A stretch of 64,000 nt of DNA, taken from NCBI GenBank assembly GCA_018725565.1, contig QLUR01000002.1, positions 62,001-126,000 on the forward strand, read 5' to 3'. The stretch is from Bacillota bacterium. GTDB taxonomy: Bacteria; Bacillota; Dethiobacteria; Dethiobacterales; Dethiobacteraceae. Made by a program: the position numbers and the translations under genes. Position 1 is the first letter of the stretch, and each line of letters opens with the position of its first letter. The notes beneath the pieces are model-generated. The model saw only the letters and a program-made list of their open reading frames with translations, made no database searches and had not been told where the DNA came from. This document shows, in pieces, positions 8,393 to 18,210 of the stretch.

Positions 8393-9488
8393 CTTTTCCT
8401 CCTGAAGTTTCTTGGGGTGCAGAGACCGGGGCGAGGCGGTTTTTGCCCAGTCGCCGCCTGGCGAAGCCGGCAGCCAGATGGCCGCCGATGCCCAGGGCGG
8501 TGGCGGCGCCAACCGCTTTCGTAACGCTGACGGCCGTGGACCTGATGCCGGCGGGAAGATGTACGTCGCCCAGGCGGGCAAAAAACGGGGCGGTGCCCCC
8601 GTCCGGAAAATCGGGGGCGGCACAGCCGATACATGGATTACCGGCGTTGATGCACCAGTTCACGCCGTCGTTAAACTTTCTGGTCGGGCAATCGGCATGG
8701 GTGATAGGCCCCTTGCAGCCCACTTTGAGCAGGCAGCCCTCCCCGCCCGGCGCTTGCGCGAATTTGCCGTCAAAAAAAGCAAAGCGGCGCGGGCAGAGGT
8801 CATGAACCAGCTTGCTGAAAAAAAGGCGCGGGCGCCGGAACTCGTCCGTTTCTGGCAAGCCGTACAGCAGCAGGTGTACCAGGGTGCCCACCATCCAGTC
8901 GGGATGAGCGGGGCAGCCGGGCACGTTGATCACCGGCTTACTAGTGACCACCTCCCAGACCCCTTTCGTGCCGGTCGGGTTGGGGATGGTTTTGGCCGGA
9001 CCGCCGAAAGCCGCGCAGTTTCCCACCGCCACCACCGCCCGCGCCGCTTCAGCCAGCCAAGGAATCACTTCTGTCGCATAAAGAGGGAGACCGTCATTTG
9101 CACCGATTATTACTGCTTCCGGCATACCTAGCGGGATACCGCCTTCTACTACGAGAATAAAGTTGTCACGCTGCTTTTCCCTGGTGTCGTACAGGATTTG
9201 CACCGCCTCGTTGTTTTGCGGCCACATCAGGAGCTGACTGTAGCGCAGGTCGATGATTTCCTCCAGCACTTCACGCAGCGCCGGGTCGGCGCTGTTGTCC
9301 AGGGAAACGGTATTCCCGGTGCAGGACGTTCCCTCAATCCAGAGCACCGCAGGTTTTCCGCCCGGCAGCAGCCGCAAAGCCCTGGCCAAATCCGGCAGCA
9401 GCAACTGCGACAGACTGGCGGCGACGGTCGTTTGTACGCATAGTTTCAGGAATTTGCGCCTTGTCAGCAAAAAATGACGCCCCTTCAC
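8373..9488 (-). CDS. [NiFe] hydrogenase small subunit, Tat-exported
   Basis: The 371-residue protein starts with a twin-arginine signal (LTRRKFLKLC, Arg10-Arg11) followed by a hydrophobic stretch, so the heterodimer is probably exported folded. Iron-sulfur ligands follow the standard order: EGTSCTGNT (Cys56), GNCAAFGG, PGCPAHPDW, then THADCPTRKFNDGVNWC, NPCIGC for the medial and distal clusters. A C-terminal hydrophobic segment (VTKAVGAATALGIGGHL) may anchor it beside the cytochrome b. This is the first gene of a small-large-cytochrome-protease operon for membrane-bound hydrogen uptake. Confidence 0.94.
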   Translation of the reverse strand: MKGRHFLLTRRKFLKLCVQTTVAASLSQLLLPDLARALRLLPGGKPAVLWIEGTSCTGNTVSLDNSADPALREVLEEIIDLRYSQLLMWPQNNEAVQILYDTREKQRDNFILVVEGGIPLGMPEAVIIGANDGLPLYATEVIPWLAEAARAVVAVGNCAAFGGPAKTIPNPTGTKGVWEVVTSKPVINVPGCPAHPDWMVGTLVHLLLYGLPETDEFRRPRLFFSKLVHDLCPRRFAFFDGKFAQAPGGEGCLLKVGCKGPITHADCPTRKFNDGVNWCINAGNPCIGCAAPDFPDGGTAPFFARLGDVHLPAGIRSTAVSVTKAVGAATALGIGGHLAAGFARRRLGKNRLAPVSAPQETSGGKDAQDHD

Positions 9489-9560
9489 GGTTTGCTGCTA
9501 TTTTTTCATATTCTGTGCAGATTTATAACTGGCGGGGCATACCTTTTAGCGGTGAGGCAG

Positions 9561-10478
9561 TTGCAAGTATTTATTGCCCTGGCAATTGGACTGTTGTTTT
9601 TTTTCACAGGCCTGCGGTTAATGACCGGAAGCCTGAAGAGGCTGGCAGGAACGGGAAGGCCGTTTATCCTGGAGCGCTGCTCCCGCAACCGCTGCAGTGC
9701 CTTTATGTGCGGGCTGCTGTTTACTTCCCTGACGCAGAGCAGTTCTCTGACCACAGTCCTGGTAGTGGGTGGCGTTGATGCCGGCCTCCTGCCTTTCAGG
9801 CCGGCATTGGCCATGATCATCGGAGCCAATGTCGGGACTACGGTAACCGGGCAGCTGCTGACTGCCGGCCTGCTCGACTTTGCAGGCTGGCTTACTGTGA
9901 CCGGGACGGCAGCCGCGCTCTTTTCCCCGTCCGGCAGGGCACGGTCTGCCGGACGGGCTGTCGCCGGACTTGGTTTACTGCTTTATGGTTTCAGAGCAAT
10001 GTCCCAGGCAGTTGTACCCCTCGGGCAGGCAGTGTGGTTTTCCGGCCTGCTTTCCGCAGCAGAGCACCATCCGCTGCTTGGAGTGCTGGCCGGCGTGGCG
10101 GCGGCGGCCGTGGTCCAGAGTTCAAGTGCCGTAATCGGGATGGTCCTGATGCTGGCGCAAACCGGCCGGCTTTCCCTGGAGGCCGGTGTCAGCCTAGTGG
10201 TTGGCGCCGATATCGGCACCTGCGTAACAGCGCTGCTGGCGGGCCTTGGCGCCGGAACCGCCGCTAGGCGGGCGGCGCTGGCCCACCTGTTGTTTAACCT
10301 TTTCAGCGCAGCGCTGGTGCTGATAATTTTCCCGCTGTTTATTCCTCTAGCGGCAATTACAGCCGATGGTGCGCCGCGCCAGCTGGCCAACGCCCACACT
10401 CTTTACAACCTGATTGGCGCGGCAGTGCTGCTCCTGCTTCTCAATCCTTTCCAGCGGTTAACGGAAAAATTGCTTTAA
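9561..10478 (+). CDS. Na/Pi cotransporter-family membrane protein
   Basis: A polytopic membrane protein of about 305 residues with the two QSSS repeats of the PNaS family (TSLTQSSSLTTVLVVG and AVVQSSSAVIGMVLM), each followed by a GANVGTT or GADIGTC loop. It likely moves phosphate or another anion with sodium. No C-terminal PhoU domain is present, so it is a short form. I start at TTG 9561 (GGTGAGG upstream), which gives the typical VFIALAIGLLFFFTGLRLM start; the frame can be opened to ATG 9474, but that would overlap the divergent hydrogenase gene. Confidence 0.82.
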   Translation: MQVFIALAIGLLFFFTGLRLMTGSLKRLAGTGRPFILERCSRNRCSAFMCGLLFTSLTQSSSLTTVLVVGGVDAGLLPFRPALAMIIGANVGTTVTGQLLTAGLLDFAGWLTVTGTAAALFSPSGRARSAGRAVAGLGLLLYGFRAMSQAVVPLGQAVWFSGLLSAAEHHPLLGVLAGVAAAAVVQSSSAVIGMVLMLAQTGRLSLEAGVSLVVGADIGTCVTALLAGLGAGTAARRAALAHLLFNLFSAALVLIIFPLFIPLAAITADGAPRQLANAHTLYNLIGAAVLLLLLNPFQRLTEKLL

Positions 10479-10565
10479 CTGGAAAAACCCGTAGGGAAAA
10501 AGGATTTTCCTTTTGTCTGACGAACAATAACCGCGATACCCTCAACATTGTTGAAGGATGATGAG

Positions 10566-11354
10566 ATGAGTTTACTGGAAGGAATTTTACTCGGTATTTT
10601 ACAGGGATTGACGGAATTTCTCCCGGTTTCCAGTTCGGGACACCTGGTAATTTTCCAGGACTTTTTCGGTGTCCGTCTGCCGGGGATTACTTTCGAGGTC
10701 ATGGTCCATTTCGGCACGGTATTATCGGTATTCTGGGTTTTTGGCGGCGACATTGTCAGAATTATTCGTTGTTCTCCTCATAAAAAAAAGGAACGCCGTT
10801 TTTTGCTGATGCTGATGCTGGGTGTCATCCCCACCGGTCTGATGGGGCTGTTGTTCCGCGATTTTTTTAAAGCGTTTTTTGAATCGACCCTGACTGTCGG
10901 GATTATGTTGCTGCTGACCGGAGCAATCCTTTACTCCCTGCAAAACTTGCGGCCCGGCGTAAAAGATGAAGCGACGATCAAACCAAGGGAGGCCCTGTTT
11001 ATCGGCTTTATCCAGGGGTTGGCCATTATGCCCGGCCTTTCCCGCTCCGGTGCCACCATTGCCGCCGCCCTGTGGAGCGGGTTGGACCGCCAAACGGCGG
11101 TCAGGTTTTCTTTTCTTGTTTCTGTCCCGGTGATTCTTGGCGTCACAATGCTGGAGGTCATAACCCTACGGGAAGCAGGGTTTAACAGCCTGACCGGCGG
11201 CGTATGGGCCGGGACGCTGGCCGCCTTTTTGTCCGGGATATTGGCGATTAAGGTTTTTGTCCGCCTCTTGCAGGCGGGCCGCTTCCGCTACTTCGCCTAC
11301 TACTGCTGGCTGGCCGGCGGTCTGGTTATTGTGCTGAAACTGGCCGGACTTTAA
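10566..11354 (+). CDS. uppP: Undecaprenyl-diphosphatase
   Basis: A 262-residue membrane enzyme of the UppP/BacA family that recycles undecaprenyl pyrophosphate for peptidoglycan synthesis. The signature blocks are [20 protein letters not shown] at the N-terminus and [16 protein letters not shown] in the middle, with seven to eight hydrophobic segments. ATG 10566 has GAAGGATGATGAG before it and is preferred to the TTG codons at 10548 and 10551. Confidence 0.95.
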   Translation: MSLLEGILLGILQGLTEFLPVSSSGHLVIFQDFFGVRLPGITFEVMVHFGTVLSVFWVFGGDIVRIIRCSPHKKKERRFLLMLMLGVIPTGLMGLLFRDFFKAFFESTLTVGIMLLLTGAILYSLQNLRPGVKDEATIKPREALFIGFIQGLAIMPGLSRSGATIAAALWSGLDRQTAVRFSFLVSVPVILGVTMLEVITLREAGFNSLTGGVWAGTLAAFLSGILAIKVFVRLLQAGRFRYFAYYCWLAGGLVIVLKLAGL

Positions 11355-11374
11355 TTAATTTTTGGAGGGAGAAT

Positions 11375-13651
11375 ATGCCTCTGCGCGCTTCAGGATGGGA
11401 CATAAGAGCACAGGTCCGGGCGGTAGTTTTTTTGGCCGCGGCGGCCCTGAGTTTTGCGGCGCTGACGTTTACCGCCCAGACAGGCGAGGTGGGCATCTTT
11501 TTTAACAATGTCCTGCGCCTGCTGGCCGGGGAAGCGGCTTTACTCGTGCCTGTTCTCCTGATCAGTTGTCTATTGCTGAACGCTTTGCAGACGAAGGTGG
11601 CGAACGTACGCCAGCGGCTGCTTGGAACAGTGCTGATCTTTTGCCTGGCCTTGGTCTTTGCTCAGATGCAGGGTATGACCGGGCAGCTGGATCCCATCCG
11701 GGAACACGGCTTCCCCCGGGCCAGCCTGCGCTTTGGCTACGAGCAGCAGGGGGGCGGCCTGATAGGAGCCCTGTTTTCCGTGATCTTATTTGTTCTGTTC
11801 CGGGATGTCGGCAGCTATATAGTTTTAGCGGCGCTGGCACTGATTGCCTTTCTGCTGGTTACCAACTACTCGCTGACACGGCTTTTTGCCGGCATATGGA
11901 TTGTCCTTGCCGCTGCCGGGAGGGCTGCAGGAAGGATGTTTAAAGCTTTGTTTGCCTGGATAACCGTCTCTTCCGCAGCCGGTGACGATGACGAGGAGGA
12001 CGGGGAAGACGAGGCAATAAACACCGGAAAAACGACGGCGACGGCGGAACCACAGCCGGAGGCCGGACCGGCAGTGCCCGACCCGCTGCCGTTTACGCTG
12101 CCGGTGCAGCAGTTGCCGTCTGTGCAGGAGACGGCGCCGGCGGCGTGCAAACGCCCGCTCGGCACTGAGGCTTTTAAGTCGTACAGCAACTGCGGCATTC
12201 CGGCAGCCGCCAGACGGGCGGACTACCTGCTGCCGCCGTTGTCGCTCCTTTCCAGGCTGCCGCGCGCAAAAGACAATCAACAACAGAAGAGTGTGGCTGA
12301 ACGGGCCAAAATTCTGGAGCGGACACTGGAGAGCTTTGGGGTTAAGGCCAAAGTGGCTGATGTTCAAACCGGGCCAACTGTAACGCGCTTTGAAGTTCAG
12401 CCGGAAGCCGGCGTGAAGGTCAGCAAAATTGTGGCTTTGGCGGATGACCTGGCGCTGAATCTGGCCGCTCCTGACGTGCGGATCGAAGCACCTATTCCCG
12501 GCAAGGCTGCCGTGGGCATTGAAGTTCCCAACAAAGCGGTGGCACCGGTATACTTGCGTGAGGTGCTGGAGGACGAGCTGTTTCAAAAGGCCGACTCCTT
12601 CCTGACTGTTGCTTTGGGTAAAGATATTACCGGCAATCCTGTTTTGGCGGATTTGATGAAGATGCCGCATCTGCTGATTGCCGGCTCTACCGGTTCCGGC
12701 AAAAGTGTCTGCCTCAATGCGCTGATTGCCAGCATTCTGTTTAAGGCGACGCCCAAAGAAGTAAAATTCGTGATGATCGATCCCAAAATTGTAGAACTGA
12801 GCATTTTTAACGGGATTCCCCACCTTCTGCTGCCGGTCGTCACCGAACCCAGGAAAGCAGCGCAGGCCCTAAAAAATATGGTAAAGGAAATGGCCCGCCG
12901 TTACGAGCTTTTTGCCCGTGAAACCGTACGGGACATTCGCAGTTACAATGAAAAAATAAGGCAGCTGACCACAGCGCAGGAACAGCTCCCGTATATCGTG
13001 GTGATTATTGATGAGCTGGCTGACCTGATGATAGTGGCGGCTGCCGATGTGGAAGATTCCATCGCCAGGTTGGCCCAGATGTCGCGAGCCGCCGGCATCC
13101 ACTTGGTTATTGCCACGCAGCGTCCTTCCGTAGACGTGATTACCGGTGTCATCAAAGCCAACATCACTTCCCGGGTAGCCTTCGCCGTTTCTTCACAGGC
13201 CGATTCCCGGACTATTCTTGACATTGGCGGAGCCGACCGCCTGCTGGGGCGGGGCGACATGCTTTTTCATCCCCTTGGCGCGCCTAAGCCCTTCCGCGTC
13301 CAGGGCGCGTTTATCAATGAGCGGGAGCTCCATGCGCTGCTGGAATTTATTAAGGAGCAGGGAGAGTCCGTGCCCTGTGAACAGTTTCTGCCTGGTGAAG
13401 ACGTTGAGGAAGAGTGGCAGGATGAAGACGGACTGTTTCCGGAAGCGGTCATGTTAGTCGCCGAAGCGGGAACGGCTTCTATTTCCCTGCTGCAGCGCCG
13501 CCTGCGTATCGGCTATACCCGCGCGGCGCGGCTGATAGACGACATGGAGCGGCGCGGCTTTGTCGGCCGGTTTGAAGGAAGCAAAGCCCGGGAAGTCATG
13601 CTGACGGCTGACCAGGCACAGCAGCTGCTGTTTAGCGGCCGGGAACAGTAA
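11375..13651 (+). CDS. ftsK: DNA translocase FtsK/SpoIIIE
   Basis: The 758-residue protein has four N-terminal membrane segments (residues about 10-185), an acidic and proline-rich linker ([10 protein letters not shown], then PDPLPF), the FtsK beta domain, a P-loop GSTGSGKS near residue 442, Walker [13 protein letters not shown] and a C-terminal gamma winged helix ([24 protein letters not shown]). It pumps DNA during division or sporulation. Length matches SpoIIIE. GGAGGG precedes the ATG. Synteny with rnj-tepA-ylzJ is that of Bacillus, apart from the inverted block between. Confidence 0.96.
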   Translation: MPLRASGWDIRAQVRAVVFLAAAALSFAALTFTAQTGEVGIFFNNVLRLLAGEAALLVPVLLISCLLLNALQTKVANVRQRLLGTVLIFCLALVFAQMQGMTGQLDPIREHGFPRASLRFGYEQQGGGLIGALFSVILFVLFRDVGSYIVLAALALIAFLLVTNYSLTRLFAGIWIVLAAAGRAAGRMFKALFAWITVSSAAGDDDEEDGEDEAINTGKTTATAEPQPEAGPAVPDPLPFTLPVQQLPSVQETAPAACKRPLGTEAFKSYSNCGIPAAARRADYLLPPLSLLSRLPRAKDNQQQKSVAERAKILERTLESFGVKAKVADVQTGPTVTRFEVQPEAGVKVSKIVALADDLALNLAAPDVRIEAPIPGKAAVGIEVPNKAVAPVYLREVLEDELFQKADSFLTVALGKDITGNPVLADLMKMPHLLIAGSTGSGKSVCLNALIASILFKATPKEVKFVMIDPKIVELSIFNGIPHLLLPVVTEPRKAAQALKNMVKEMARRYELFARETVRDIRSYNEKIRQLTTAQEQLPYIVVIIDELADLMIVAAADVEDSIARLAQMSRAAGIHLVIATQRPSVDVITGVIKANITSRVAFAVSSQADSRTILDIGGADRLLGRGDMLFHPLGAPKPFRVQGAFINERELHALLEFIKEQGESVPCEQFLPGEDVEEEWQDEDGLFPEAVMLVAEAGTASISLLQRRLRIGYTRAARLIDDMERRGFVGRFEGSKAREVMLTADQAQQLLFSGREQ

Positions 13652-13679
13652 GCCAGTTGATTAAATGAGGTGGGGGAAG

Positions 13680-14495
13680 ATGGCGGAAATCGGCCGCGAG
13701 TTGCGGCAGGCACGGGAGGAAATTGGCCGGAGCATCGAGGATATTTCCGGCGCCACCATGATAAGTCAAAAGTACCTGCGGGCTCTGGAAACGGAAGACT
13801 GGACGGTTTTCCCCGGCGAAGTTTACTTAAAAGGCGCCTTGCGCAAATACGCCGGAGAAGTCGGGCTTGATCCTGGACAGGTGCTGGCCTGGTATGAGGC
13901 GACTAAGACCAGCCGGAACAAGGGAGAACAAGCAGTGCCGGCACCGGCATTGCCGCTGCCTGAAAAAGAAAGGGTCGTCCGCGTTGCTGCCAGGCGGCTG
14001 AACAAGCGGCGGCTGTTCCTGGTGCTGTCAGTCCTGACGCTTGTTGTTTTGCTGTTCCGCTTCACTTACGTCTGGCTTGTCGGCCGGGAAAACGCAGTAC
14101 AGCCGCCCCCGCCTCCGCCGCCCGTCACAGACCCGGTCTACGAGCCCCCGGCCCTGGCTCCGGAGGTTCCGCTCCGCCCGCCGGAGCAGGAAGCGCCATT
14201 ATTGCGGATTGAACGGGATCCCACGCCGGGAGTGGTGGCGTTTACAGTTTATGGCGCGGAAAACCTGCAGGCGGAACTGTCTTTCAGCGAACGCTGCTGG
14301 ATAGCGGTGACCGCGGACGGCCGTCGTATCCTGGAGCGGAATTTTGCGCCCGGCCAGACCTACCAGGTGCTGGCGGCAAACAGTCTCCGCCTGCGTATCG
14401 GCTATCCTCCGGGCATCGCTATGTCGGTGAACGGTCTGACGCTGGAGCTGCCTGCCGGGGCGCATCCTGTCACACTGGAAATCAACCGCCGGTAA
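13680..14495 (+). CDS. RodZ-like HTH membrane protein (HTH_25 plus DUF4115)
   Basis: The 271-residue protein has an N-terminal Xre-type HTH (GRELRQAREEIGRSIEDIS..TMISQKYLRALE), a basic stretch, one membrane helix at about residues 107-130, a proline-rich linker (QPPPPPPPV) and a C-terminal beta domain with LSFSERCWIAVTADGRRIL of the DUF4115/RodZ kind. RodZ-type proteins link cell-shape machinery to the membrane; in Firmicutes this gene often follows ftsK. ATG 13680 follows GAGGTGGGGGAAG at good spacing. Confidence 0.88.
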   Translation: MAEIGRELRQAREEIGRSIEDISGATMISQKYLRALETEDWTVFPGEVYLKGALRKYAGEVGLDPGQVLAWYEATKTSRNKGEQAVPAPALPLPEKERVVRVAARRLNKRRLFLVLSVLTLVVLLFRFTYVWLVGRENAVQPPPPPPPVTDPVYEPPALAPEVPLRPPEQEAPLLRIERDPTPGVVAFTVYGAENLQAELSFSERCWIAVTADGRRILERNFAPGQTYQVLAANSLRLRIGYPPGIAMSVNGLTLELPAGAHPVTLEINRR

Positions 14496-14570
14496 AAAGC
14501 AGGTAACTACCCTTTTAACGGCCTGTTTAGTTACAAAAGCAGCCTGCCCCCTTTTTGGAGGTTGAATTTT

Positions 14571-16310
14571 ATGAAGGAAAAATACAGTTTAACCGGGGAG
14601 AGAATGTACGCGGTCCTCAACTCCACTTACGACGGGATTGTAGCCATAGACACCGCCGGCCGGGTCACATTGTTCAACGCCGCGGCGGAGCGGCTGCTGG
14701 GCCATTCCGCTGAGACGGCTTTGGGTATGCACGTCAACGAAGTTATACCGGGCACCACGCTCTGCCAGGTTCTGGAAGACGGCAGGCCTCAGTTGGGTGT
14801 GATTTTGGAGGTAAACGGCAATACGCTGCTGACAAACCGTACCCCTGTGTTAAGAGGAGGAGAGATCGCCGGCGCGGTCGCCGTCTTTGAAAATATCGCC
14901 GGGATTAAAGAATTGCACAAGACGCTGGATGATACCCGCACTTCCGTAGAAGTACTGGAAACGATCCTGGACAGCACCTACGACGGCATTGTTCTGGTGG
15001 ACAAACAGGGCATTGTCACGAAAATCAACCGGGCTTATCTGGATTTTCTCCGAATCAAAGAAGAAGACGCCGTGGGGAAACATGTTACCGAAGTGATAGA
15101 GAATACCCGAATGCATATTGTGGTGGAAACAGGCAAGGCCGAAATTGGCCACGCCCAAAAGATTCGCGGCAGTGAAATGGTGGTAATGCGTCTGCCCATT
15201 TTCAAAAACGGGGAAGTGGTCGGTGCCGTGGGTAAAGTGATGTTCAGGGACCTGCGCGAACTGAAAGCCCTGGCCGAAAACCTGAACCTGATCGAAAACG
15301 AACTGAAATATTACAAGACTGAACTTCACCGTCTGAAAGGCGCAAAATACACGTTTGAAAACATTATCGGCAACAGCGAACAAATTTCCGCGGCCAAGCA
15401 ACTGGCCAGACAAGCGGCAGCTTCTGACTCCACGGTGCTGATTTACGGAGAAAGCGGCACGGGCAAAGAAATTTTTGCCCATGCTATCCATAATTACAGC
15501 TACCGTCACTTCGGGTCTTTTGTGCGCGTTAACTGCGGGGCGATCCCCGGGACGCTGTTTGAGTCGGAACTGTTCGGCTATGAAAAGGGAGCTTTCACAG
15601 GTGCCCAGAAGTGCGGCAAGCCCGGCAAGTTCGAACTGGCTAACAACGGGACGATTTTCCTGGATGAGGTCGGCGAGATGCCCCTGGAGATGCAGGTTAA
15701 ACTGCTCAGGGTCCTGCAGGAAAAGGAAATAGAACGCGTGGGCGGGACAAAGCTGCTGCCGCTCGATGTGCGCGTCATTGCCGCTTCCAACAAACCGCTG
15801 GAAGAACTGGTAAAAGAAAAGAAGTTCCGGGAGGATTTGTTTTACCGGCTGAATATCTTCCGGATCGAGCTGCCGCCGCTCAGGGACATTCCCAAGGATA
15901 TTCCGCTGATGGCCAGGCACCTGGTCGCCGAGCTGAACGAGTCTCTTGGCACCGCGGTATACGGCTTAAGTGAAGAAGTGGTGCGGATTTTTCAGAAATA
16001 CACCTGGCCCGGCAACGTACGTGAACTGCGCAACGTACTGGAGAGAACGGTAATTGTCAACCGGCACGGCGAAATCCAAAAAAACCAGCTGCCCCTTTAC
16101 TTGCTGCAAAACGAGCTGCGCTTGACCGATGATTTGCTGCAACTGAAAAAAGATTTCCCCGGCAAACTGGACCGGGTTTTACAGGACGCGGAAAAAGCGC
16201 TGATTCTCAAAGCGCTGGAAATGACCGGCAATAATAAACGGCAGGCCGCTCACCTGTTGGGCATTCACCGTTCGGCATTGTATCAGAAAATAAATAAATA
16301 CCACCTGTAA
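14571..16310 (+). CDS. PAS-domain sigma-54-dependent transcriptional activator
   Basis: A 579-residue enhancer-binding protein. Two PAS domains occupy about residues 10-110 and 125-235 (both contain ILDSTYDGIV-like starts). The AAA+ domain has Walker A GESGTGKE near 292, the sigma-54 contact loop GAFTGA near 340 and Walker B GTIFLDEVGEM. A Fis-type HTH ends the protein (ALEMTGNNKRQAAHLLGIHRSALYQKI). The PAS pair suggests a small-molecule or redox signal. It lies directly upstream of a -24/-12 promoter and paired palindromic sites in front of a CoA-transferase, its probable target. Confidence 0.95.
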   Translation: MKEKYSLTGERMYAVLNSTYDGIVAIDTAGRVTLFNAAAERLLGHSAETALGMHVNEVIPGTTLCQVLEDGRPQLGVILEVNGNTLLTNRTPVLRGGEIAGAVAVFENIAGIKELHKTLDDTRTSVEVLETILDSTYDGIVLVDKQGIVTKINRAYLDFLRIKEEDAVGKHVTEVIENTRMHIVVETGKAEIGHAQKIRGSEMVVMRLPIFKNGEVVGAVGKVMFRDLRELKALAENLNLIENELKYYKTELHRLKGAKYTFENIIGNSEQISAAKQLARQAAASDSTVLIYGESGTGKEIFAHAIHNYSYRHFGSFVRVNCGAIPGTLFESELFGYEKGAFTGAQKCGKPGKFELANNGTIFLDEVGEMPLEMQVKLLRVLQEKEIERVGGTKLLPLDVRVIAASNKPLEELVKEKKFREDLFYRLNIFRIELPPLRDIPKDIPLMARHLVAELNESLGTAVYGLSEEVVRIFQKYTWPGNVRELRNVLERTVIVNRHGEIQKNQLPLYLLQNELRLTDDLLQLKKDFPGKLDRVLQDAEKALILKALEMTGNNKRQAAHLLGIHRSALYQKINKYHL

Positions 16311-16328
16311 GCCTTATGTTCATAATTA

Positions 16329-16422
16329 TAGACATGTCTAAAACTGTAGACATGAGCGCTCCCCCTTAATTTTTGTCAGCAGGCACCCTAGTCAGGCTGC
16401 CGATGTCTAGAAAAATAGACAT
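16329..16422. promoter_or_regulatory. Two copies of ATGTCTA-N6-TAGACAT, probable activator sites
   Basis: The inverted repeat ATGTCTA-N6-TAGACAT occurs at 16334-16353 and again at 16403-16422, 69 bases centre to centre. An extra TAGACAT half-site overlaps the first copy, making a perfect TAGACATGTCTA palindrome at 16329-16340. They lie about 60-155 bases upstream of the -24 element, the usual place for sigma-54 enhancer sites. Binding by the adjacent activator is inferred from position. Confidence 0.78.
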
Positions 16423-16452
16423 AGGGTGTTCGCGGAAAGGCAGTATAAGTAG

Positions 16453-16478
16453 AAAAAGCCCGAAATTTCGGGCTTTTT
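16453..16478. terminator. Perfect palindromic terminator after the activator gene
   Basis: AAAAAGCCCGAAA (16453-16465) is mirrored exactly by its complement (16466-16478), ending in a run of T. It probably ends the activator transcript and works in both directions. It lies between the enhancer sites and the sigma-54 promoter, insulating the CoA-transferase gene. Confidence 0.85.
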
Positions 16479-16483
16479 TGTTT

Positions 16484-16500
16484 TGGCAGCAGTTTTGCAA
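16484..16500 (+). promoter_or_regulatory. Sigma-54 (-24/-12) promoter
   Basis: TGGCAG-N5-TTGCAA at 16484-16500 matches the sigma-54 consensus TGGCAC-N5-TTGCA with the invariant GG and GC separated by exactly ten bases. Transcription would start near 16510, about 35 bases before the CoA-transferase ATG. Confidence 0.85.
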
Positions 16501-16545
16501 TATAGAATTTGTTGCAGGCTGATTTAAGGAGAGGAAGTATAGGCG

Positions 16546-18081
16546 ATGCAGATTATTACAGCAAAGGACGCTGCAGCGTGGATTGAAGACGGCGATACAG
16601 TGGCGATTGACGGATTTGTCGGTTTCGGCCACCCCGAGGAATTAACGCTTGCCATAGAAGAACGCTTTAAGAACGAAAGCAGACCAAAGGGGTTAACGAT
16701 TGTTTACGCGGCCGGTCAAGGCGACGGGAAAGAGCGGGGAATGAATCATTTGGCCTACGAAGGGTTGGTACGGCGGGTCATCGGCGGCCACTGGAACCTG
16801 GCTCCTAAGCTCGGCCGGATGGCGGTGGAAAACAAAATAGAGGCCTACAACTTTCCGCAGGGGGTAATTACGCACCTGTTCAGGGATATTGCCGCCGGCA
16901 AGCCGGGCACCATTACTCATGTGGGGTTACGGTCTTTCGTTGACCCACGCCTGCAGGGAGGCAAATTAAATGAGATTACCACAGAAGACCTGGTGGAACT
17001 TGTGGAGCTGGCCGGGAGGGAATGGCTATTCTACCATGCTTTCCCGATTAACCTGGCTCTCCTGCGCGGAACGACTGCCGACCTGAACGGCAACATTACC
17101 ATGGAAAAAGAAGCGCTGACGCTGGAGGTCCTTTCACTGGCCCAGGCCGCCAAAAACAGCGGCGGCAAAGTTATCGTCCAGGTAGAGCGCGTCGTGGAAG
17201 CTAATACGCTGAACCCGCGGCTGGTTAAGGTCCCAGGAATTCTTGTTGATGCTGTGGTGGTGTCACGGCCGGAAAATCATATGCAGTCCTTTTCCTGTCA
17301 GTACGAGCCGTCCTTCAGCGGAGAACTGAAAATGCCGCTCTCCGCTATCCCGCCGATACCGCTGGATGTTCGCAAGGTAATTGCCCGGCGCGCGGTGATG
17401 GAACTGCGACCCGGCATAATCGTAAACCTGGGGATCGGAATGCCGGAAGGCGTCTCCGCGGTGGCAGCGGAAGAAGGGATAGGCTCATTTATGAAGTTGA
17501 CTCTGGAGTCGGGGCCGATTGGCGGGTTGCCGGCCGGCGGGCTTTCCTTCGGGGCGGCGTACAACCCGGAATGCATTATAGACCAGCCTAACCAGTTTGA
17601 TTTTTATGACGGCGGCGGGATAGACCTGGCTTTTCTCGGCTGCGCCCAGGTCGATATGTCGGGCAATGTCAATGTCAGCAAGTTTGGTCCCAGAGTAGCC
17701 GGCACCGGCGGTTTTATCAATATCAGCCAAAACGCCCGCAAAGTAATTTATATGGGTACTTTCACCGCTGACGGCCTGGAAGTTAACGTGAACGAAAGCG
17801 GCATCCGTGTTGTTCAGGAAGGACGGCAAAAAAAGTTTGTGCAGGCAGTGGACCAGGTTACCTTCAGCGGCGAGTACGCGCGTGAGAAAGGAAGGGAAGT
17901 TATTTATATCACTGAAAGGGCTGTTTTTGAGCTGCGGCCGGAAGGGCTGACCCTGACGGAGATTGCCCCGGGCGCGGATTTGGAGCGGGATATTCTGTCA
18001 CAAATGGCCTTTAAGCCGCTTTTGGCGGAACAGATAATCACGATGGATTTAAGGATCTTTCGTAAAGAAAAAATGTTTTAG
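16546..18081 (+). CDS. Propionate CoA-transferase-like acyl-CoA:carboxylate CoA-transferase
   Basis: This 511-residue single-chain protein fuses the alpha and beta halves of class I CoA-transferases, as in propionate/lactate CoA-transferase (Pct). The catalytic glutamate is Glu321 in [18 protein letters not shown], and [11 protein letters not shown] plus [10 protein letters not shown] are family blocks. It would exchange CoA between acetyl- or propionyl-CoA and short carboxylates such as lactate or propionate. It is the only gene between the sigma-54 promoter and the next promoter region, and sits upstream of a GlcD-type dehydrogenase. The exact substrate is inferred from context. Confidence 0.88.
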   Translation: MQIITAKDAAAWIEDGDTVAIDGFVGFGHPEELTLAIEERFKNESRPKGLTIVYAAGQGDGKERGMNHLAYEGLVRRVIGGHWNLAPKLGRMAVENKIEAYNFPQGVITHLFRDIAAGKPGTITHVGLRSFVDPRLQGGKLNEITTEDLVELVELAGREWLFYHAFPINLALLRGTTADLNGNITMEKEALTLEVLSLAQAAKNSGGKVIVQVERVVEANTLNPRLVKVPGILVDAVVVSRPENHMQSFSCQYEPSFSGELKMPLSAIPPIPLDVRKVIARRAVMELRPGIIVNLGIGMPEGVSAVAAEEGIGSFMKLTLESGPIGGLPAGGLSFGAAYNPECIIDQPNQFDFYDGGGIDLAFLGCAQVDMSGNVNVSKFGPRVAGTGGFINISQNARKVIYMGTFTADGLEVNVNESGIRVVQEGRQKKFVQAVDQVTFSGEYAREKGREVIYITERAVFELRPEGLTLTEIAPGADLERDILSQMAFKPLLAEQIITMDLRIFRKEKMF

Positions 18082-18125
18082 CCCTGTTATAAAAATTATT
18101 TTAAATATTTTTAAAAAAATAAAGG

Positions 18126-18164
18126 ATTATTCAAATGTTGTGAATAATATTTAAGTGGTATGAT
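18126..18164 (+). promoter_or_regulatory. Promoter region with inverted repeat upstream of the FAD dehydrogenase
   Basis: ATTATTCA (18126-18133) and TGAATAAT (18141-18148) form a perfect 8-bp inverted repeat with a seven-base spacer. TATGAT at 18159-18164 with TG one base upstream is an extended -10 box; TTGTGA at 18138 is a poor -35 (15-base spacing). The repeat overlaps the -35 area, as expected for a regulator site. Confidence 0.5.
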
Positions 18165-18210
18165 GGTCAGGCCATTAGACCGACTTTTGGCACAGGAGCG
18201 TGACACTTAA

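Noticed and set aside
8393-8623. N-terminal extension of the hydrogenase large subunit
   Set aside because: The extra residues are proline/arginine-rich read-through of the small-subunit coding sequence, while ATG 8392 has AGGAGG and the family N-terminus.
11825-12823. Long minus-strand frame inside ftsK
   Set aside because: It is antisense to a complete conserved gene, is rich in Arg/His/Gln typical of shadow frames and has no ribosome site.
14850-15920. Long minus-strand frame inside the sigma-54 activator
   Set aside because: Antisense to PAS and AAA+ domains with all motifs intact; no family-like sequence on the minus strand.
16329-16422. A terminator or LexA-type box
   Set aside because: The repeats have no T-run, and the geometry ATGTCTA-N6-TAGACAT does not match LexA sites; position before a -24/-12 promoter fits enhancer sites better.
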